DNA of 64,000 bases, from NCBI RefSeq assembly GCF_014647495.1, contig NZ_BMPH01000012.1, positions 1-64,000 on the forward strand. The letters are read 5' to 3'. Source of the stretch: Glutamicibacter protophormiae. Its GTDB lineage: Bacteria; Actinomycetota; Actinomycetes; Actinomycetales; Micrococcaceae. The notes under the pieces were generated by a model that was not told where the DNA came from, searched no databases, and saw nothing but the letters and a program-made list of their open reading frames with translations. Shown piece after piece: positions 59,755 through 64,000 of the stretch; the stretch's first letter is position 1; each line of letters starts with the position of its first letter. The translations under genes and the position numbers were made by a program.

Positions 59755-61407
59755 ATGAATGTTGCAGAACTTGTAGGAAAAACCCTCGCGGAGCTCGGCG
59801 TAGGACATGTCTTCGGTGTTGTCGGCAGCGGCAACTTCGCCATTACCAATGCCCTAATCCAGCAGGGTGTGCCCTACACGGCCGCGCGCCACGAGGGCGG
59901 GGCGGCGACGATGGCCGATTCCTACTCCCGCACCAGCGGGCAGGTCGGCGTAGTCTCGGTGCACCAGGGATGCGGCCTGACCAATGCGGCCACCGGCATC
60001 GGTGAGGCGGCCAAGTCGCGCACGCCGATGATCGTGCTGGCCGCCGAAGCTGCCCCGAGCGCCGTGTATTCGAACTTCGCCATGGACCAAGACTCGTTCT
60101 CCACCTCCGTCTACGCGGTGTCGGAGCGGATCCACAGCGCGCAGACCGCGGTGGCAGATACGGTGCGCGCCTACCGCACCGCTGTCAACGACCGCCGGAC
60201 CGTGGTGCTCAACCTTCCGCTGAACGTGCAGGCGCTGCCGGCCCCCGAAACCGTGGAGCCCATCGAGGTGGTGCCCCGCGAACCGATCCGCCCATCGCGC
60301 GATGCCGCGCGCGCCCTGGCGGTCCTCTTGGAGAACGCGCAGCGCCCGGTCTTCGTTGCCGGGCGCGGCGGCCGCGGCGCCAAGCAGGAGATCCTCGCCC
60401 TGGCCCGCCACACCGGCGCGCTGGTGGCCACCTCGGCAGTGGCCAAGGGATTGTTCAACGAGGACGACTTCAACCTGGGCATTTCCGGCGGCTTTTCCTC
60501 GCCGCTGACCGCCGAGCTCATCTCCTCGGCGGACCTGATCGTCGGGTTTGGCTGCGCGCTGAACATGTGGACGATGCGCCACGGGCACCTGATCGGCCAG
60601 GACGCCAAGGTGGTCCAGGTGGATCTGGACGAGCCGGCGCTGGGAGCCAACCGCCCCATCGACCTGGGTGTCGTGGCGGACAGCGCCGAATGCGCCAAGG
60701 ACGTGCTGGAGCTGCTGCTCGCCCAGAAGACCGCTGTCCGCGAAAGCTACCGCACCGCCGAGGTGAAGGAGCGCCTTGACGCCCAGGCCCGTTGGCAGCA
60801 GGTCGACTATGCGGATCTGGGCACCGATTCCTCGATCGATCCGCGGACGCTGACCAAGGCCCTGGACGAGATCCTCCCGGCCGACCGCGTAGTGAGCGTC
60901 GATTCGGGCAACTTCATGGGATACCCGAGCCAGTTCCTCGACGTGCCCGACGAGCACGGCTTCTGCTTCACCCAGGCGTTCCAGTCCATCGGCCTGGGCC
61001 TCTACACCGCGATCGGCGCGGCGCTGGCGCAGCCGGAGCGGCTGCCGGTGCTGGGCACCGGCGACGGCGGCTTCCACATGGCGATCGCCGAGCTGGATAC
61101 CGCGGTGCGCCTGAAGCTCCCGCTGGTCTGCATTGTCTACAACGACGCGGCCTACGGCGCCGAGGTGCACCACTTCGGCGAGGCCGAGGATGTTCCGGAC
61201 ATGGGCTCGGTGGTGTTCCCCGAAACTGATTTCGCCGCCATTGGCAGCGGCTTCGGTGCCGACGGCATCACCGTGCGCACCCTCGCGGACCTGGATGCCG
61301 TGAAGCATTGGGTGGATTCAAACCCTGCCAAGCCCTTGGTGATCGACGCGAAGATCGCCTCGGATGGCGGCGCGTGGTGGCTAGCCGAGGCCTTCAAGGG
61401 GCACTAG
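59755..61407 (+). CDS. Thiamine-diphosphate-dependent decarboxylase-type enzyme
   Basis: This 550-residue protein belongs to the acetolactate synthase/benzoylformate decarboxylase group: [39 protein letters not shown] with the activating Glu, and the TPP motif [20 protein letters not shown] ending in [11 protein letters not shown]. Three domains of the usual lengths are present. Isatinate is a 2-aminophenylglyoxylate, an analogue of benzoylformate, so decarboxylation of it to 2-aminobenzaldehyde or an equivalent is the natural hypothesis here. Direct evidence is absent; the central FAD-like domain could still be structural. Confidence 0.88.
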   Translation: MNVAELVGKTLAELGVGHVFGVVGSGNFAITNALIQQGVPYTAARHEGGAATMADSYSRTSGQVGVVSVHQGCGLTNAATGIGEAAKSRTPMIVLAAEAAPSAVYSNFAMDQDSFSTSVYAVSERIHSAQTAVADTVRAYRTAVNDRRTVVLNLPLNVQALPAPETVEPIEVVPREPIRPSRDAARALAVLLENAQRPVFVAGRGGRGAKQEILALARHTGALVATSAVAKGLFNEDDFNLGISGGFSSPLTAELISSADLIVGFGCALNMWTMRHGHLIGQDAKVVQVDLDEPALGANRPIDLGVVADSAECAKDVLELLLAQKTAVRESYRTAEVKERLDAQARWQQVDYADLGTDSSIDPRTLTKALDEILPADRVVSVDSGNFMGYPSQFLDVPDEHGFCFTQAFQSIGLGLYTAIGAALAQPERLPVLGTGDGGFHMAIAELDTAVRLKLPLVCIVYNDAAYGAEVHHFGEAEDVPDMGSVVFPETDFAAIGSGFGADGITVRTLADLDAVKHWVDSNPAKPLVIDAKIASDGGAWWLAEAFKGH

Positions 61408-61639
61408 ACCCGGGCATGCATAGTCGCTGGGGCGCGGTCGCCGACGTAATCCACGACCGCGCACCATTTGCCTTGAACCTATCGGCCGCAGGTACCGGAC
61501 TTCGGCGGCGGCGAGGCCGCCGCAGGTATTTGCGGCCAGCCGGAGCCCAGCGTTGTGAACCCTGACAGGACGGGAATCGATGCCGGTCGGGCTTGTGCTG
61601 CGCCGTCTGAAAAGATGGTTCATGGATCCCTGTTGCGTC

Positions 61640-62999
61640 ATGTCAATACCTCCGGGAGCCTTGATACGTTGCCTCAGATGAAAACCTCCGCGAAATAGGT
61701 GGTTCATTGCACTGCCTTCCTCGCCTGCCGGGCCGAGGACCCGGACTTCGCAACGGATAACTTCTCCAGACGGCCGGTGAGCTCCAGGATCTGCTGGGAC
61801 AAGGCCATGACCCGGATTTTCTTGAACGCGGCGTTCATCCGGATGACCGGCATCTTCCGCACTGCTGGATGCGCTACCGCCCGCTGATGCGGTGTGGCTG
61901 GCCGGTCATGGACCATGGTGACCTTCGCGCCGTGGCGGGTCTTGGAAACCAGCTTCTGCTGCGGCAGCAGGTAGTTCGTGAAGATCCGATCCAGTTCCCA
62001 AATCTGGTTGAGTAGCTCCAGTTCCTCGGGGCTGTCGTAGCGTTGGTAGCCGACCAGTTCGCGGACCCGTGACCAGTTCTTCTGCTCCACGTGCGCGCCG
62101 TCATTCTTGTTCCCTGCCCGGGAACGGGTGAACGTGATCTGCTGCTCCTGGCAGAAGCGCAGCAGCTCCTGATTGATGAACTCGCTGCCGTTATCCGAGT
62201 CGATGCCGATGATCGGGAACGGGAAGACCTCCATGACATGCATCAACGCGGCGAACACGTGCTTCTGTGCCTTGTTGCGCACCGAGCGGTTCACGGTCCA
62301 CCCGGTGCTGATATCGGTGACGGTCAGGGTGAAGCAGAACTCGCCTTGGCTGACACCGCCTTCCTGGCCGACCAGATCGATCTCCACGAAGCCGGGGACC
62401 GCGTCGTCCCATTCGGCCCAGGTGCGCACCGGGATCTGGGACTTGAGTAGGGAACCGGGCTTGGTATGCGAACGGCCCCGAAGGGCTATCTTCTTCCGTT
62501 CGTTCGCCAGCCTGCGGTCGATGGTCGAGGCGCTCATCCGCAGCAACAGTGCTGCTTGCGCGTCGGTGACGTCCAAGGCTTTCTCGCTGCGTAGCTTGGG
62601 CACGAGGTAGGGCATGGAAGCCACCAGCAGTTTGGAGGCCGGGCCGCGCAGCACCGCCCAGCACACGATCAGCGCCGGTTGCAGGTCTGCCGGGTAGGTG
62701 GGTTTCCGGCCGGCCCGCACGATGCGCGGCGTGGGCGGTTTCAGTGCTTGGCGCAGGGCGGCGCGGGCGTAGTCGCGGTGCCAGCCGGTCAGCGCGGTCA
62801 GCTCGTCCAGGATCTGTGATTTGCTGGGCTTGTCCGCGCGTTGGTAGCGGTGGGCGAGCTTCTTGGTGACTTCTTTGCGTGCGCTCATTGTCAGTCCCAT
62901 GGTGCTGAGCAGATACCCGAAGATCCCGAGAATCAAGAGCTGTTGTGCCGGAGGTTTTCTTGTGACGCAGCGTAGTATCCGTGCCGGAGGCTTTTTATG
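61640..62999 (-). mobile_element. DDE insertion sequence with about 50-bp imperfect terminal repeats
   Basis: Both ends carry CCTCCGG and, 36 bases further in, AAAACCTCCG: left at 61649-61655 and 61681-61690, right on the minus strand at 62990-62984. The arms match at roughly two thirds of 46 positions. The single intact transposase lies between. No target duplication could be placed with confidence. The element marks the right border of the aromatic cluster. Confidence 0.75.
61704..62888 (-). CDS. IS transposase, integrase (rve) DDE type, IS481/IS1202-like
   Basis: This 394-residue protein starts MSARKEVTKKLAHRYQRADK with an N-terminal HTH region (ILDELTALTGWHRDYARAAL). The rve core has the DDE residues in FVEIDLVGQEGG, IGIDSDNGSEFINQEL and NDGAHVEQKNW. 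A basic C-terminal part follows. ATG at 62888 is used; ATG at 62900 would add four residues. The frame is open and looks intact. Naming the family is by resemblance; a database comparison would settle IS481 versus IS1202. Confidence 0.9.
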   Translation of the reverse strand: MSARKEVTKKLAHRYQRADKPSKSQILDELTALTGWHRDYARAALRQALKPPTPRIVRAGRKPTYPADLQPALIVCWAVLRGPASKLLVASMPYLVPKLRSEKALDVTDAQAALLLRMSASTIDRRLANERKKIALRGRSHTKPGSLLKSQIPVRTWAEWDDAVPGFVEIDLVGQEGGVSQGEFCFTLTVTDISTGWTVNRSVRNKAQKHVFAALMHVMEVFPFPIIGIDSDNGSEFINQELLRFCQEQQITFTRSRAGNKNDGAHVEQKNWSRVRELVGYQRYDSPEELELLNQIWELDRIFTNYLLPQQKLVSKTRHGAKVTMVHDRPATPHQRAVAHPAVRKMPVIRMNAAFKKIRVMALSQQILELTGRLEKLSVAKSGSSARQARKAVQ

Positions 63000-63050
63000 A
63001 GTCAACGCGGGATCTTCCGGCCTCGGAGCTATCGGCGTACCCTGCGTTCC

Positions 63051-63841
63051 ATGGAAGAACTGGAAATGGTTCACGAGTCGCATCCCGGGAGCAAACGCCG
63101 GATCCGGCTGGCCCGCATCATTGCGGGTTTCTTTTGTTTGGTGGCGCTGTTTCCCATGTTCGGGCTCATTGATCTTGAAACCCTGCTGGGGTGGGCTCCT
63201 CCCGAGTACCTCTGGGCTGTGCCGCTGGAATCGAGCTGGGGATCACTATTCACCTTTATCATCGGCTCAGCGCTGGGCTTCATCGCCCTGTGGCCCGCGC
63301 GCTCGCGCACCGCGCTGGTGATGCTGGCTGCGGCCACCGGCGTGATCCTTCTCTTTGCCCTGCTATGGCGGGAACAGGAACCTGGGTGGGTGGGCCTGAC
63401 GGTGGGCATGGCGACCGCCGTGCTTGCCTGGCTGCTGCGCAGCCGGCTGGTTCCCGGCCCGGTGCCGGTGCCGGTGCCGGTGCCGGCGATGGCTTGGCCG
63501 CGGCTTGCCTGGGCGCTGCTCGGCGTGGTGTTGTGGGCGCCGGTGGCCTGGGGGCCTTCCAGCATTCGATTTCCGCCGGCCCGGAAGAATTGGAGATCAC
63601 CAACGACGTTGACCACTGGCCAATGCACGCTGCGGTGGCGCTACTGATGATCCTGTTCTTCTTCTGGCTGGTCTGGCGCAGGCAGTCTGAGCGTCTGGTT
63701 TTCTGGGCAGTAGGCATGTCGGCCAGCTGGATCGGGACGGCGATGCTCGCCCACCCGGACCGGGCAGGCGCTCTGGTCTCTCCGGCGGCGGGGGCTGCGA
63801 TGATGCTCTGGGGACTGGTGGGAGCGCTGTTGAAGCGCTGA
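63051..63841 (+). pseudogene. Membrane protein gene with a single-base frameshift
   Basis: Two frames together give one about 264-residue protein with six or more hydrophobic segments. The first part runs from MEELEMVHESHPGSKRR to LGVVLWAPVAWG. The second continues AFQHSISAGPEELEITNDVD and ends GLVGALLKR at 63841. The join lies in the G-run at 63550-63554, which is one base too short. It is either a recent mutation or a sequence error. A (GGTGCC)4 repeat at 63461-63484 encodes PVPVPVPV. The family is not recognised. The IS element ends just upstream and may have displaced its promoter. Confidence 0.6.
63461..63484 (+). repeat. Hexanucleotide repeat (GGTGCC)4
   Basis: Four perfect GGTGCC units lie inside the frameshifted membrane protein gene and encode alternating Pro-Val. 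Copy changes would keep frame. Confidence 0.9.
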
Positions 63842-63868
63842 CGACCGCTCCATCGTACAAAACAATAA

Positions 63869-63914
63869 GCGGGAGTGCCCCGAACAGCCATACGGCGGTT
63901 CGGGGCGCTCCCGC
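63869..63914 (-). terminator. Terminator of the gene at the right edge
   Basis: A 17-bp stem with one wobble (63869-63885 with 63898-63914). On the minus strand TTATTGTTTT follows, a good U-tract. Confidence 0.85.
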
Positions 63915-63934
63915 GTGCCAGCATCCAGCTGGCG

Positions 63935-64000
63935 CTAGACGGTTGGCATCAGGTCGTCCTGTGCGGCGTCCTTGGCCGGGGTCCAGCGCAGGTGGACCTG
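63935..64000 (-). CDS. C-terminal end of an unknown gene (partial)
   Basis: The last 21 codons (QVHLRWTPAKDAAQDDLMPT then V) and a TAG at 63937-63935 are in the window; the gene continues to the right. A strong terminator just after the stop supports it as a real gene. Too short to identify. Confidence 0.6.
   Translation of the reverse strand, partial: QVHLRWTPAKDAAQDDLMPTV

Noticed and set aside
61381-61707. Minus-strand frame with repeated MNHLF segments at the IS left end
   Set aside because: It arises from two GGTTCAT copies in and near the IS end; no domain and no RBS.

Overview
The window is high-GC actinobacterial chromosome, most likely from the Micrococcaceae (an Arthrobacter/Glutamicibacter-like organism). 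Four things point there: the translation-factor block rimP-nusA-ylxR-infB-rbfA-truB-ribF-rpsO with pnp further along; frequent GTG and TTG starts; an oleA-oleBC-oleD olefin cluster with the OleB-OleC fusion known from Micrococcus and Arthrobacter; and a SigK/RskA/fasciclin locus of actinobacterial type. Species cannot be fixed from the sequence alone. No tRNA, rRNA or CRISPR array was seen.

Layout. 0-7.1 kb: an insertion-sequence end remnant, a membrane-anchored hypothetical protein, then rimP, nusA, ylxR, infB and rbfA. 7.2-11.1 kb (minus strand): a fasciclin lipoprotein, sigK, rskA and a membrane molybdopterin oxidoreductase. 11.3-15.5 kb: a sodium:solute symporter with a 41-residue partner, a 1.2-kb gap and a secreted ScyD/ScyE-type protein. 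16.1-20.1 kb: truB, two membrane proteins, ribF, a methyltransferase and rpsO. 20.1-30.0 kb: a DJ-1/PfpI protein, DUF2127, a class V aminotransferase, an S66 peptidase, DUF4282, an IclR regulator with E1-alpha, E1-beta and a lipoyl-only protein, a hypothetical protein and an acyl-CoA dehydrogenase. 30.2-33.4 kb: an IS110-family element, an AraC regulator and a DUF6069-like protein. 33.6-38.2 kb: oleD, oleBC and oleA. 38.5-44.8 kb: a pRiA4b ORF-3-type protein, an ADP-ribosylglycohydrolase, an MFS transporter with its GntR regulator, and a membrane-anchored protein related to exonuclease VII large subunit. 45.0-47.3 kb: pnp, about 25 kb from rpsO. 47.4-61.4 kb: an aromatic-degradation cluster. 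61.6-63.0 kb: a DDE insertion sequence, then a frameshifted membrane gene and the last codons of another gene.

The most interesting block is 47.4-61.4 kb. It joins a styrene/indole monooxygenase (StyA1) and a self-sufficient StyA2B monooxygenase-reductase fusion with a short-chain dehydrogenase, an isatin-hydrolase-type cyclase, a RutA-like flavin monooxygenase with its own flavin reductase, a phytoene-desaturase-like flavoenzyme, a thiamine-diphosphate enzyme, a hotdog thioesterase, an aromatic-acid transporter and two AraC regulators. The enzymes suggest a route from indole (or an indole derivative) through isatin to isatinate, ending in decarboxylation or anthranilate. Four intergenic regions in the block carry a GTGA-N6-TCAC dyad like a Crp/GlxR site, which suggests one regulon.

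Other points of note: a structured leader before the IS110 transposase that may be a bridge RNA; twin TGATCA-N7-TGATCA dyads exactly 63 bp apart; a perfectly duplicated ribosome-binding segment before the E1-alpha gene; and repeated leaderless promoter architecture (TAnnnT, then 6-7 bases, then the start codon).
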